Numbered from the stretch's first letter, positions 53,957 to 63,731 are shown. The stretch is DNA of 64,000 nt from Betaproteobacteria bacterium TMED82 (GCA_002170395.1 NHEJ01000004.1:333685-397684), one strand, 5' to 3'. The notes: generated by a model not told the origin, from the sequence alone. Program-made: numbers and translations.

Positions 53957-55735
53957 ATGATTACAAAAGATTTCAAAGAACAGCTCCTAGAGTATGCTGA
54001 CATAGTGAGTATAGTAAATTCTTACGTGCCCCTCAAAAAGAGAGGTACAAATCATGTTGGATTGTGTCCGTTCCACCAGGAAAAGACACCTTCTTTTACC
54101 GTCAACTCTGTGAAAGGGTTTTTTTACTGCTTTGGGTGTGGAGCCAAGGGCGACGTTATCTCATTTTTGATGCAATACAAGCATCATAATTTTAACGAAG
54201 CAATTGAAGAGCTAGCTCAGTTTCTGGGTGTACCAATGCCAGCCAAAACTTCAGTGGACTCAGTAGAAATAGAAAAAAGGCGCCAAAAGTTGGAAAACCT
54301 AAAAAAATTACTGCTCAAGTCGGCTAGATTTTACAGGGAACAATTAAAACAGCATTCTAAAGCTATCCAATATTTGAAGAGTAGGGGAATTTTTGGAAAA
54401 ACAGCATCAAAATTTCATCTAGGTTTTTCTCCTAATGGGTGGCAATCATTAAAAGAGGTATTTCCGGATTACCAGTGTTCGGCTCTGCAAGAAGCTGGAT
54501 TGGTAATCGTATCTCAACCACATAAGAATTACGATAGATTTAGGGGGAGAGTAATGTTTCCGATTCTGAATAGAGTGGGGGAGGTTATAGGTTTTGGGGG
54601 TCGTGCATTAGGGACAGATTTACCAAAGTATCTTAATTCCCCGGAAACTACAGTATTTTCAAAAAGCAGAGAGTTGTATAATTTTTTTCAGGCAAAAAAG
54701 GAGGTTGCTAGGGTTGGACAGGTGATTGTTGTAGAAGGATACTTTGACGTTATTATGATGGACCAATGTTACATTAGTAATGCTGTAGCAACCTTAGGAA
54801 CATCGTTTACATTCGATCATTTTACCCTATTGTCCAAGCATGCAAAGGAAATAATCTTTATGTTCGATGGTGATAAGGCTGGTAAGCATGCCGCAGATCG
54901 AGCTCTTAAAATAGTTCTACCCGGAATGAAAGATAATGGAACGAGCATTAGTTTTGTTTTCTTACAAGCTGGTTTTGATCCTGATACTTATCTTCGAGAA
55001 TTTGGTCCTGAAAAATTGAAGAGGCAAATTAAGGAGAGAATTCCCCTATCTCAATTTATTTTTTCTACTGTTTCGAATGACAAGGATTTATCAATACCTG
55101 AGAGCGCATCAAGCGCTATTTTTAGCCTGAAACAGCTACTATCACTTATGCCTGCTAGTATTTTCAAAAATCAAGTAATGATATCAGCAGGCAAAAGATT
55201 CTCATGTTCATTGACCGATTTCGACGATAAATTAAAAAGCTCTAATCCTAAAGCATCATCGAAAAAAGTTGAGTTTAAGCCTTCGCCAATTGAGGTTCCT
55301 CCCATGAGTGCAGAAGTTCGCATGGTTGCCGTTGTGATTAGATCTTCAGATAAAAAGATGTCCAAGTTGACAAAGAGCGAATTATCTTGGTTTCTCGGTG
55401 GTCAACTAGATTTTCTATTATGGCTTCAAGAAATCCTTGAACAGGGCGATGTTAGAGGTAAGGATCTTGAAAGCGAATTTAATTTAGTTCAACATTCTTT
55501 TAGTAATGACGAAAGAAACTTATTTAATGGTGCATGTGAATTAAATCTAGCGATAGAGGACATGGTTGAAGATCAGAAAATGCAGGAGCTGGAGTTTGCA
55601 TTTTTGTATAAAACAATAAAAATAAGGTATTTGGAAGAATTGGCGGCGGAAGCTTCTTTAGATCGCAATTCTTTTGATAGAGTTAAAGGGTTGAGGCAAG
55701 AAATATTAAAATTAAAAAACTCCCAGGTTGAATAA
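53957..55735 (+). CDS. dnaG: DNA primase
   Basis: Makes RNA primers for replication. The 592 residues have an N-terminal zinc-binding domain with ligands C37, H40, C58 and C61 (LCPFH and FYCFGC), a TOPRIM catalytic core with VVEGYFDVIMM and FMFDGDKAGKHAADRA, and a C-terminal helicase-binding region with low similarity. It lies between rpsU and rpoD. Length is normal. Confidence 0.96.
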   Translation: MITKDFKEQLLEYADIVSIVNSYVPLKKRGTNHVGLCPFHQEKTPSFTVNSVKGFFYCFGCGAKGDVISFLMQYKHHNFNEAIEELAQFLGVPMPAKTSVDSVEIEKRRQKLENLKKLLLKSARFYREQLKQHSKAIQYLKSRGIFGKTASKFHLGFSPNGWQSLKEVFPDYQCSALQEAGLVIVSQPHKNYDRFRGRVMFPILNRVGEVIGFGGRALGTDLPKYLNSPETTVFSKSRELYNFFQAKKEVARVGQVIVVEGYFDVIMMDQCYISNAVATLGTSFTFDHFTLLSKHAKEIIFMFDGDKAGKHAADRALKIVLPGMKDNGTSISFVFLQAGFDPDTYLREFGPEKLKRQIKERIPLSQFIFSTVSNDKDLSIPESASSAIFSLKQLLSLMPASIFKNQVMISAGKRFSCSLTDFDDKLKSSNPKASSKKVEFKPSPIEVPPMSAEVRMVAVVIRSSDKKMSKLTKSELSWFLGGQLDFLLWLQEILEQGDVRGKDLESEFNLVQHSFSNDERNLFNGACELNLAIEDMVEDQKMQELEFAFLYKTIKIRYLEELAAEASLDRNSFDRVKGLRQEILKLKNSQVE

Positions 55736-55771
55736 TTCTGGTATTCTGAAATTTTTTTATAAGGTTTACAC

Positions 55772-58189
55772 ATGGTCATTAAGGGAAAATCTAGCTCTCG
55801 AGTTCGGACAGAAGCAAAGAAAACGGCTGTCAAGAAACCCACGGGAATTAAGAAAAATGTGTCTTCTGCCAAGAGAATGGCATCAAAATCGACCGCTTCT
55901 AAAACTAAGAGCAAGTCTAATGCTGTCGCCGCAAAACCTGCAATGAAAAAGAAAAATAAAGATACTCAAAGTTCCAGGAAATCCGTTATACAAAATAATG
56001 CACCTTCGACTGATGGGGAGATAGAAGAGGTAGTCGGATTGGGAGCTACTAGTTTGGAATCAAAGGCCCAGGTAAAGAGGGCAAAACCAGGAAGACCTCG
56101 AAAAGTAGTAAGCGAAAAAACATCAAATGATAGTGAGCCAATTCAAGATACTACAGTGAAAAAGAAAAGGGGCAGAAAGCCTAAAGTTAAACTCGAGGAT
56201 TCTGGTGAGGAGCAGACTAAAAGTTCGAAAAAAATTATTGGTGGTAGTTCAAAGACAGCTACAAAAACTAGGCGGAGAGGCAGAAGATCTAGAGATCGAA
56301 GGTTATTAGAATTTATGCCGGCAGGTCCCTTGTCCGATGAGGAGCTTGAAACTCGAAAAATCAGGCTGAAGACTCTAATACTCTTAGGGAAAGAAAGAGG
56401 ATATCTTACTCATGGAGAAATAAACGATCACCTTCCCGATATCCAGTTGGACAGCGATCAAATGGAGTCAATTATCGCAAGTTTTAACGAGTGGAATATA
56501 GCTGTATATGAACACACACCAGACAGTGAAACACTTTTGCTTTCAAGTGATTCAACAGCAAGTGATAGTGAGGATGCTGAGGAAGAGGCTGAGGCAGCCC
56601 TCTCTACCGTTGTGGACTCAGAATTTGGTCGGACTACTGACCCCGTAAGAATGTATATGAGAGAGATGGGTTCTGTCGAGCTTCTCACTCGCGAGGGAGA
56701 AATCCGGATTGCTAAGAGAATTGAGGCTGGTTTTAAAGAAATGATTTCTGCAATAGCTTCATGTCCTATAACAATAAATGAAATTATTGAGTTCGGATCA
56801 AAAATTAAATCTGAAACAGTTGGCATTGGTGACATCGTAGATGGAATTGTTGATCCAAATGCTCCGGAGGAAGACCTCCTAGTTGATACTGCGGCAGAAA
56901 TAAAGGCTATTGAAGAAGATGAGGACCAAAGTGGAGATAAGGAGGGTGATCCTAGCCAATCTTTAAAGCTTCTTGAAAGGCAGAGTATGTTTCTTGAGAA
57001 GGTTTCCTTGATAGAGAAAAACTTTGTGAAAATGGGGGAAGCTCTTCAGTCCGATGGATATAAGTGTGAAGGTTATTTGCTAGCTGAAAAAAATGTCAAG
57101 GAAGAGTTAACTTCTATTAGATTTACTGCGAAAACTGTAGAGGCGTTGACTAATACTCTTAGATATCAAATGGAGGAGGTTAGGAGTGTTGAGAGAAAAA
57201 TAAGACACTTAGTTGTTGAAAGAGTTGGGCTTTCATTAGAGTGGCTTGTGAATGACTGGGCTGGTAACGAGACAAACCTCAACTTTTTTTTGGAAAAAGC
57301 AAAAAATTTGAAAACGCCTCACTTGGCAGTATTAGAGAGAAATATCCCTGCTCTGCAAGAATTACAGCAGAGATTGATCGATATTCAGGCCAGAGTTGTT
57401 CTTCCTCTAAGAGATCTGAGGGAGGTTAATAGGTTGATGTCGAAGGGTGAAAGAGTAGCGAGAGATGCGAAAAAAGAAATGACAGAGGCTAATTTAAGAC
57501 TTGTTATTTCTATCGCAAAGAAGTACACCAACAGAGGCCTGCAATTTTTAGATTTGATACAAGAGGGCAACATAGGATTGATGAAAGCTGTAGATAAGTT
57601 TGAATACCGTCGGGGGTACAAATTCTCAACTTATGCCACCTGGTGGATCCGTCAGGCAATAACGAGGTCTATAGCGGACCAGGCAAGAACGATAAGGATT
57701 CCCGTCCATATGATTGAAACTATAAACAAGATGAATAGAATTTCCAGACAAATTTTGCAGGAAACAGGCAAGGAACCTGATCCACAAATCCTGGCTGAAA
57801 AGATGGAGATGGTAGAAGATAAAGTTAGAAAAATTATGAAAATTGCCAAAGAGCCAATCTCTATGGAGACGCCTATCGGAGACGACGAGGATTCCCATCT
57901 TGGTGACTTTATAGAAGATCTGAATACTTTGTTGCCCATGGAGATCGCGCTTCAAGATTCCATGAGAGACGTTGTTAAAGAGGTTTTAGACTCGCTCACC
58001 CCTAGGGAAGCAAAAGTTTTAAGAATGCGTTTTGGGGTAGAAATGGCAACGGATCATACGCTAGAGGAGGTGGGTAAGCAGTTTGATGTAACAAGAGAGA
58101 GGATCCGCCAAATAGAAGCTAAGGCCTTGAGAAAGTTGAGACATCCTAGTAGAAGTGATAAGCTAAAGAGTTTCTTAGATAGCTTATAG
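55772..58189 (+). CDS. rpoD: RNA polymerase sigma factor RpoD (sigma-70)
   Basis: The housekeeping sigma factor, 805 residues. Region 1.1 begins near residue 195 ([21 protein letters not shown]). Region 1.2 has [20 protein letters not shown]. Region 2 has LISIAKKY-like [20 protein letters not shown], then [15 protein letters not shown]. Region 4 ends [20 protein letters not shown]. The first 190 residues are a Lys/Ser/Ala-rich extension typical of betaproteobacterial RpoD. It has AT-hook-like KPGRPRK (105-111) and KRGRKPK (132-138). A long acidic non-conserved insertion lies before region 2. Confidence 0.97.
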   Translation: MVIKGKSSSRVRTEAKKTAVKKPTGIKKNVSSAKRMASKSTASKTKSKSNAVAAKPAMKKKNKDTQSSRKSVIQNNAPSTDGEIEEVVGLGATSLESKAQVKRAKPGRPRKVVSEKTSNDSEPIQDTTVKKKRGRKPKVKLEDSGEEQTKSSKKIIGGSSKTATKTRRRGRRSRDRRLLEFMPAGPLSDEELETRKIRLKTLILLGKERGYLTHGEINDHLPDIQLDSDQMESIIASFNEWNIAVYEHTPDSETLLLSSDSTASDSEDAEEEAEAALSTVVDSEFGRTTDPVRMYMREMGSVELLTREGEIRIAKRIEAGFKEMISAIASCPITINEIIEFGSKIKSETVGIGDIVDGIVDPNAPEEDLLVDTAAEIKAIEEDEDQSGDKEGDPSQSLKLLERQSMFLEKVSLIEKNFVKMGEALQSDGYKCEGYLLAEKNVKEELTSIRFTAKTVEALTNTLRYQMEEVRSVERKIRHLVVERVGLSLEWLVNDWAGNETNLNFFLEKAKNLKTPHLAVLERNIPALQELQQRLIDIQARVVLPLRDLREVNRLMSKGERVARDAKKEMTEANLRLVISIAKKYTNRGLQFLDLIQEGNIGLMKAVDKFEYRRGYKFSTYATWWIRQAITRSIADQARTIRIPVHMIETINKMNRISRQILQETGKEPDPQILAEKMEMVEDKVRKIMKIAKEPISMETPIGDDEDSHLGDFIEDLNTLLPMEIALQDSMRDVVKEVLDSLTPREAKVLRMRFGVEMATDHTLEEVGKQFDVTRERIRQIEAKALRKLRHPSRSDKLKSFLDSL

Positions 58190-58244
58190 TTGGTGGTGCC
58201 AAGATCGGGATTTACGCTCTTCTGATGTTTCAGCTTTTGTAATT

Positions 58245-58321
58245 GGGCCCGTAGCTCAGTTGGTTAGAGCAGTCGACTCATAATCGATTGGTCACAGGTT
58301 CGAGTCCTGTCGGGCCCACCA
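58245..58321 (+). tRNA. tRNA with CAT anticodon (probably tRNA-Ile2, or elongator Met)
   Basis: The 77-base cloverleaf has an acceptor GGGCCCG paired with CGGGCCC, discriminator A and encoded CCA. The D arm is GCTC/GAGC. The anticodon stem GTCGA/TCGAT closes the loop CTCATAA with anticodon CAT. The T arm is ACAGG-TTCGAGT-CCTGT. The arrangement GACTCATAATCG followed by TTGGTC resembles E. coli ileX (lysidine-modified Ile-CAU) more than metT, so Ile2 is favoured, but Met cannot be excluded by eye. It lies 55 bases after rpoD. Confidence 0.93.
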
Positions 58322-58334
58322 TTAAAATCCTAAA

Positions 58335-60278
58335 ATGAAATTCTTGCTTGCGATTTTTTTTTATTGCTTATTTTGTTTGGTAAATTCTTCTTTTGCTCAC
58401 CAGAATTTGGATTTGCTGAAGTTTGATGTTGAGCTAGTTTTTCAAAACTCCGAGTCAAAAATTTTTGTTGTTAGCGAGACCTCCGGTTATTTAGAGGCCT
58501 TGGAAAATCACTCAACTGTGAATACCGTTGTTGTGTTAAAACAGGCTGGAGTTTTTATTATCGACCCGGGGCCAAGCGCGTATTATGTTGATGCTTTAGT
58601 TGGGTCGTTGGAAGCTAGATACGGTCTTGCTTTACCAGATGTAAGGTGGGTCTATAACTCTACCGCTAAGCCAGAGGCTGTATTAGCTAATGATGTTTTT
58701 AATAAAGTAACAACAACTTTCATCAGTTCTGAAACAACAGCAAATTTTATGCGCGAAAAATGTGAGGGCTGCAAAAAAGATTTTTATAGGTCCAGCGCCC
58801 ATCCGAACATTCTTAATGCAAAAACAGTTGTCCCAAGTTACTTTACGTCCAACAACACTGCAATTCATCCAGAGCTATTAGAGTGGAAAGCTATTTCGTT
58901 CTCTTGTGTAAAAGAAACCGGAGATACCCTATTATGGAATGAAAATGCCCGTTTTCTGTATGGTAGTGATGTTGTTTTTACTGGTCTACCTCGGTTAAAA
59001 AACGGCTATACCTTACCATGGATTAAAGGACTTAAATTTTTAGACTCAATTTCGCCTCTTTTTGTCGTTGGCTCAGGAGACTTAGCTCTAAGCAATGTCT
59101 CAGCGGGAGATTTAATTAAAACCAATTATGAGTATTTTACGTTGTTATATGAAAAGGCCAAAACTGATTATATCCAAAATCTGGAAGCTCGCAGTAAGGC
59201 CACCAAAAATCTTTTTCTCAAATTTTCTAGTTTAGAGAAAGATAGAGAAAGACATTTGATAAATTTGGAGCATGTAATCAGGGAAATTGAGTTGGCTGAA
59301 TTTGGTGAACAAAGGACCTGCAGTTTTGAGAAAAATAAATTAAAAACATTTGCATTTCAAGAATTAAAAAATGTTGATACAAGAGATAGTTACCTCCATA
59401 ACATAATTAACTTTGCGGACGGTACTTATTATCATCAAGGAGTTGTAGAGGATTTTTCCACGAAAAATGATGGACTAGTCTCTAATTTTGGTTTTGTGAT
59501 TGGTGACAGGTGTGTAGCTGTAATAGATACGGGGGGCAGCCCTGCTATCGGTCGAAGAATACTTAAAACAATAAGGGTGCTAACAAAAAAACCTATTTGT
59601 TTCGTGGTAAATACTCATGCTCACCCTGATCATATTGCTGGTAATGAAGCTTTTCATGGTTTATCTCCTCCGCCAGAATTTATAGCTCACAGGAATTTTT
59701 CATCTGCTTACTCAAATAGAATGGAAACTTTCAACAGGAGACTATCGGAATCGCTTAGAGTTAAAGAAGCTTTGAAAAAATTTAAAGTAACTAGGAAGGT
59801 ACAAAACAGCATGGAACTAGATTTAGGTGGGCGAAAGCTTTTTTTGAAGGCATGGGAGACCTCTCATACCAATAATGATTTGACAGTATTTGATCAATCC
59901 AGCGGTGCTCTTTGGGCGGGCGATTTGCTTTTTGTGGATCATATTCCGGTTGTTGACGGAAGTATTTTGGGCTGGTTGGATACTATTAAAAAGTTGATGA
60001 AAAAGGAGTCTATTGCATCTAGAGGTTTAGCGGTAAAATTTGTGATTCCTGGCCACGGCCCTTTACAAACAGATGCGTCTATTGCTTTTGGGAAACAAAG
60101 GGAGTATCTTGAAGCTGTCGAAGGGCATGTGAGGGAAGCTATACGTCAAAATGAAGGTATCGCTCAGACTGTGAGCAAAGTTTATAAAATTCTAAACAAC
60201 GGAAGTTGGAGCCTTTACGAACTATTTGGTCGTAGAAATATAACAGCTGCCTATGCTGAGTTAGAGTGGGAAGAATAA
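58335..60278 (+). CDS. Quinoprotein relay system metallohydrolase, two-domain fusion
   Basis: A 647-residue secreted protein (signal peptide 1-21). The C-terminal half is an intact metallo-beta-lactamase domain: IDTGGSP, HAHPDH at 428-433 (H428, H430, D432, H433), H511, AGD with D530, and PGHG with H574. The N-terminal half shows the same layout (IIDPGPS at 75-81, GSDVVF at 210-215, VVGSGD at 244-249), but the HxHxDH position reads YNSTAKPEAV (107-116), so it probably binds no zinc pair. It matches SoxH-like relay proteins tied to PQQ dehydrogenases, which are normally single-domain (about 300 residues). The SoxYZ-like carrier gene follows, supporting this. The start is 14 bases after the tRNA. 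Confidence 0.82.
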   Translation: MKFLLAIFFYCLFCLVNSSFAHQNLDLLKFDVELVFQNSESKIFVVSETSGYLEALENHSTVNTVVVLKQAGVFIIDPGPSAYYVDALVGSLEARYGLALPDVRWVYNSTAKPEAVLANDVFNKVTTTFISSETTANFMREKCEGCKKDFYRSSAHPNILNAKTVVPSYFTSNNTAIHPELLEWKAISFSCVKETGDTLLWNENARFLYGSDVVFTGLPRLKNGYTLPWIKGLKFLDSISPLFVVGSGDLALSNVSAGDLIKTNYEYFTLLYEKAKTDYIQNLEARSKATKNLFLKFSSLEKDRERHLINLEHVIREIELAEFGEQRTCSFEKNKLKTFAFQELKNVDTRDSYLHNIINFADGTYYHQGVVEDFSTKNDGLVSNFGFVIGDRCVAVIDTGGSPAIGRRILKTIRVLTKKPICFVVNTHAHPDHIAGNEAFHGLSPPPEFIAHRNFSSAYSNRMETFNRRLSESLRVKEALKKFKVTRKVQNSMELDLGGRKLFLKAWETSHTNNDLTVFDQSSGALWAGDLLFVDHIPVVDGSILGWLDTIKKLMKKESIASRGLAVKFVIPGHGPLQTDASIAFGKQREYLEAVEGHVREAIRQNEGIAQTVSKVYKILNNGSWSLYELFGRRNITAAYAELEWEE

Positions 60279-60306
60279 AAATAAAGTTTTAAGACGGAGA
60301 ATTCCT

Positions 60307-61200
60307 ATGAAGTCAAAGTTTATCACTGCTGTGATTTTAATGTTTACCTTTCTCATTTTTTCAAATGGGGTAGTTGCTAAAGAGGTTGGAGTTAGCACAG
60401 TGGAGGTTTTTCATGATGGAAAAAACATCGTAAATCCTGCTCCTGAGACTGAGCAGTGGCGAGCACTCAAAGAGTCTCTTTTTCCAGGGAAAGACGTTCG
60501 GACAAACGCAATAGATTTAATTGAAATTTCGGCTCCATTTAGAGCGGCTGACGCCGCAGTTGTTCCGATTACAATTTCTAGTAAGATTGATCAGAGTCGG
60601 GAGAGTTACATCAGAAAGCTGTATCTATTAATTGATCGAAACCCCACTCCTGTTGCAGCAATTTTCACCTTAAGTTCTGAGGCTGGCAGGGCTGATATTT
60701 CAACAAGGGTTAGGTTGGAAGAGTATACATACGTAAGGGCTGTTGCAGAGTTGAATGACGGTTCATTACACATGTCTTATAAGTATGTTAGAGCTTCGGG
60801 GGGGTGTTCCGCCCCAGCAGGAAAAGATCAGGAGTTAGCGTTAGCAAGACTAGGCCGAATGAAGTTGAGGACAGAGGCTACCCCAATGTTGGGTAAACCT
60901 TCTAAAGCGCAGGTTATGATTTCTCACCCAAACTTTTCAGGGATGCAGAAAGATCAGTTAACGCAGCTGTATGTGCCAGCGAGATTTGTTCGGCAGATTG
61001 ACGTGATGCAGGGAGATAATTTGCTGCTTTCAGCAAAACTCGATTTTGCAGTTAGCGAAAACCCAAACATTCGCTTTTTCTTTGTTCCCAAAGGAGAGAA
61101 TGATAATCTTAAAGCAACAGCGATTGATTCCACCGATAAAAAATTTGAAAAATCGCTGGCCGTCATTGCCAGCCAACCAACCGCTAAAAACAACTTTTGA
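60307..61200 (+). CDS. Quinoprotein dehydrogenase-associated SoxYZ-like carrier
   Basis: A 297-residue secreted protein with signal peptide 1-24 (cleavage after VVA). The first half is SoxY-like, ending in the carrier motif SGGCSAP with the single cysteine C167, the place where SoxY holds its thiol substrate arm. After a linker the second half (about 200-280, AQVMISHPNFSGMQKDQ through FFFVPKG) is SoxZ-like. This fused SoxY-SoxZ family accompanies PQQ-dependent alcohol dehydrogenases in methylotrophs and relatives, with the relay metallohydrolase upstream. A strong GGAGA lies six bases before the ATG. No xoxF or PQQ gene is in the window. Confidence 0.9.
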   Translation: MKSKFITAVILMFTFLIFSNGVVAKEVGVSTVEVFHDGKNIVNPAPETEQWRALKESLFPGKDVRTNAIDLIEISAPFRAADAAVVPITISSKIDQSRESYIRKLYLLIDRNPTPVAAIFTLSSEAGRADISTRVRLEEYTYVRAVAELNDGSLHMSYKYVRASGGCSAPAGKDQELALARLGRMKLRTEATPMLGKPSKAQVMISHPNFSGMQKDQLTQLYVPARFVRQIDVMQGDNLLLSAKLDFAVSENPNIRFFFVPKGENDNLKATAIDSTDKKFEKSLAVIASQPTAKNNF

Positions 61201-61582
61201 GGGACATTTTTAGACGGCAGCTCCACTGAGTAACCTCACTACGGTGTTTAGCTGATCTTTGGAACATCATAGTTGGCTCAGATAAAATCCGATCGTCCAA
61301 TGGGATTTTTTCAGGAGCTTTTTTACTATTAGTATATACTCGCAGAAAACAAGTTTTTTTAGGTGTGCAAACAGCACTGATAACCTGTCTGTGAAACTCA
61401 ATACTAGTTTTCTTTGATTCTGGGACAACGACAAAAGTAAGCAATCCCATAGTACCAATAAGCCTAGAGCCGTCAGGAAGGTTTTTTTTCTCGTCCGCTA
61501 ATGGGTTGCTGTTATACAAAATGATGGTGCATAATATTAAAAAAACGAGTTTTGTCTTAGAAGTCAATTTATACATTTCCAT
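61184..61582 (-). CDS. Small secreted cysteine-containing protein, unknown
   Basis: A 132-residue protein with a hydrophobic signal peptide (about 10-26) ahead of LADEKK. The mature part has about four cysteines: VCTPKKTC, WSC and a terminal KSCF. The WSCRLKMSLKSCF ending may form a disulfide with the VCTPKKTC pair. I do not recognise a family. It is convergent with the SoxYZ-like gene, overlapping it by 17 bases, and divergent from the small secreted protein at 61645. A second start at 61576 removes two residues. Confidence 0.6.
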   Translation of the reverse strand: MEMYKLTSKTKLVFLILCTIILYNSNPLADEKKNLPDGSRLIGTMGLLTFVVVPESKKTSIEFHRQVISAVCTPKKTCFLRVYTNSKKAPEKIPLDDRILSEPTMMFQRSAKHRSEVTQWSCRLKMSLKSCF

Positions 61583-61644
61583 ATGTTAGCAAAATATCGA
61601 CTTAATTTTAGGAACTTGAGAGTTTTTTTGCTAGTCTTATAAAA

Positions 61645-61995
61645 ATGTTTCGTATTTATTTTTTTTCTTTAACCTTTGCTACACTATTGTCTATCTTTTC
61701 CATCTTCCAAAACACTGTTTGGGCAGATGAAAAACCTAGAAATTTTCTAGAATTTTCAACTGATTTTGCGGCTAAATGTGTTACTCGTGGCGGTGTGATG
61801 ATTTACTTAACAAATACCCATAAAAAAAAAGCAATTAAAGTTACTCTTCACCGATGGTTCATGGACAGGCCAACAGCAGATCGAGGAAAGACTGTTTTGC
61901 CGCCATCGTCACCACCTGATCCGCTAGGGTGTTCTTTAATATCAGATGGCAAACAAGAATGGAAAATAATCAAAGCAGAATGGCTACCTCAATAA
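61645..61995 (+). CDS. Small secreted protein, unknown
   Basis: A 116-residue protein with a signal peptide of about 27 residues (ending VWADEK). The mature part (about 89 residues) has two cysteines, AAKCVTRGG and PLGCSLI, likely a disulfide, and strands such as KVTLHRWF. It looks like a compact beta fold, not a known enzyme. It lies 17 bases before the chosen start of the protease at 62013, so the two are probably cotranscribed. I do not recognise a family. Confidence 0.65.
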   Translation: MFRIYFFSLTFATLLSIFSIFQNTVWADEKPRNFLEFSTDFAAKCVTRGGVMIYLTNTHKKKAIKVTLHRWFMDRPTADRGKTVLPPSSPPDPLGCSLISDGKQEWKIIKAEWLPQ

Positions 61996-62012
61996 TTCAT
62001 AACAAAAAGTTT

Positions 62013-63026
62013 ATGCATAATTCACTTAAAGGTTTTTTTTGTTTCACTCTGTTGGTACTCTGCAGTTTAGAGGCTCGTGAGAAACCTAAACTGTCATCAG
62101 AATTTTATGCGAGACTTTCTGCTGGCGTCGTAAAAATTCTCGCTCCGGCTGAGGGAAAGCTCTATGCAGGTTCAGGTGTAGTGGTTGGGGAGGGTGAGGT
62201 TTTAACTAACTGTCATGTTGTAAGGTACAGTTCTCGAATTACTGTAATGAAAGGAGCTCTGCGTTTTCCGGTAACCTCCCAGAAGGTCGATGTTTATAAA
62301 GATTTGTGTCTACTTGATGTCCCAAGTCTTAAGTTGCCTCCTGTTGAAATAAGGGATCCTGAGGAAATGCAAGTTGGTAATTTTGCATATTTTTATGGTT
62401 ATCCAGGGGGAGCCGACGCTTTCTTTACAGAGGGTCGAGTTAGTGGGTTTCACCCAATCAACGGTAGTGCGATAGTTAAAACTACTGCAGGCTTTTCTTC
62501 TGGGGGAAGTGGAGGAGGGTTGTTTGATAGTAACGGTAGGCTTATTGGAATTACGACCTTTTTTTCAGCGGGGCACTCTGGCGGCTATTATGCACTCCCA
62601 AGTTCTTGGATCGAGAGTTTGAGGGATCAAAAGCCAGAGGTCATCACGAAACTTGAGGGCCTCACTTTATGGGAAATGGGGCCAAAAAATCAGCCAAACT
62701 TTTTAAAGTTTTCCAGGCTTGCAGAAAAGCAAGACTGGGATGGCGCGCATGCGGTTTCAAAAATTTGGATTGAAGCTGAGTCTGATAATTTTGATGCTTG
62801 GCTCTCTCACGGAGTTACTCTTATGAACTTAGGTGTTGACGAAGAAGCCATGGTCTCGTTTAATAAAGCTTTGTTGTTAGCTCCAGACAACGCCAACGTG
62901 TTATTTGCAATTCAAGAACTCTCCCGTAAGACAGGCGATAGCTTTTTGTTAGAAAGTGTATCAGCCAAGTTGAATGCCATAGACCCAGAGGGAGTTTCTG
63001 CTGGCAAATGTAATATGTCTTGTTAG
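62013..63026 (+). CDS. Secreted trypsin-like serine protease with TPR-like C-terminus
   Basis: From ATG 62013 the protein is 337 residues with a signal sequence (about 5-21). Earlier in-frame ATGs (61929, 61980) give a poorer N-terminus inside the previous gene. The S1/HtrA-type triad is H68 in TNCHVV, D97 in KDLCLLD and S166 in SSGGSGGGLFD. The protease part ends near 205 and has no PDZ. A helical TPR-like tail follows (about 225-325; SFNKALLLAPDNANV). It may process or check periplasmic proteins near the quinoprotein cluster (inference). Confidence 0.83.
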   Translation: MHNSLKGFFCFTLLVLCSLEAREKPKLSSEFYARLSAGVVKILAPAEGKLYAGSGVVVGEGEVLTNCHVVRYSSRITVMKGALRFPVTSQKVDVYKDLCLLDVPSLKLPPVEIRDPEEMQVGNFAYFYGYPGGADAFFTEGRVSGFHPINGSAIVKTTAGFSSGGSGGGLFDSNGRLIGITTFFSAGHSGGYYALPSSWIESLRDQKPEVITKLEGLTLWEMGPKNQPNFLKFSRLAEKQDWDGAHAVSKIWIEAESDNFDAWLSHGVTLMNLGVDEEAMVSFNKALLLAPDNANVLFAIQELSRKTGDSFLLESVSAKLNAIDPEGVSAGKCNMSC

Positions 63027-63039
63027 TTAATTGACATTT

Positions 63040-63708
63040 ATGAGTCTTCAAATTGAGATTGATCGAATTAGCTTTGGATACGAATCGTCCTCGCTTTTGT
63101 TTGAAGAATTTTCCCTCAGCCTAGTTGGTGGAAGTTCAGTTGCACTAGTTGGGGAGTCTGGAAGTGGGAAATCTACCCTACTTAATTTGATAGCTGGTTT
63201 GGAAATACCTAATTCAGGATCCATAAAAGTATTTAACACTCGACTAGATACTTTATCGAGTGCTGAATTGAATATCTACAGGCGTGATCGCTTGGGTTTC
63301 ATATTTCAAACCTTTCATTTGATACCACATCTAACTGTCCTACAAAACATCATGGTACCCGGGCTTTTGACTGACGATTCATTTTCGAATATAGAAAAAA
63401 AAGCAATAGAGTTGTTAAGGGTGCTTAGGTTAGATAAGCGAAAAGGAGCTCTCCCTGCTAATTTATCGGGGGGTGAAAAGCAAAGAACTTGTATAGCAAG
63501 AGCACTGATGAACGACCCGTCGATAATATTAGCAGATGAGCCAACCGGTAACTTAGACCAACTGAACACTACAACAGTGATAGACTCTTTATTAGACAGG
63601 TGTAAGCTTAGAAATGTCACCTTGATTATTGCAACTCATTCTCCTACCATCGCAGATAAAATGGACACATCAATAACTATTTCCAACCAGAGAATTGTCC
63701 CCGTTTAA
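63040..63708 (+). CDS. ABC transporter ATP-binding protein, LolD/MacB type
   Basis: A 222-residue ATPase with Walker A GESGSGKST at 38-46, Q-loop FQTFHLIPHLTV, signature LSGGEKQRTCIARAL, and Walker B IILADEPTGNLD with the switch His in ATHS. The FQTFHLIP and EPTGNLD forms are typical of lipoprotein or macrolide exporter (LolD, MacB, FtsE) ATPases paired with FtsX-type permeases. ATG 63040 is preferred over TTG 63031. It starts 13 bases after the protease gene. The substrate is not readable. Confidence 0.9.
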   Translation: MSLQIEIDRISFGYESSSLLFEEFSLSLVGGSSVALVGESGSGKSTLLNLIAGLEIPNSGSIKVFNTRLDTLSSAELNIYRRDRLGFIFQTFHLIPHLTVLQNIMVPGLLTDDSFSNIEKKAIELLRVLRLDKRKGALPANLSGGEKQRTCIARALMNDPSIILADEPTGNLDQLNTTTVIDSLLDRCKLRNVTLIIATHSPTIADKMDTSITISNQRIVPV

Positions 63709-63731
63709 CAACTCAAAATTTAGACAGATAT

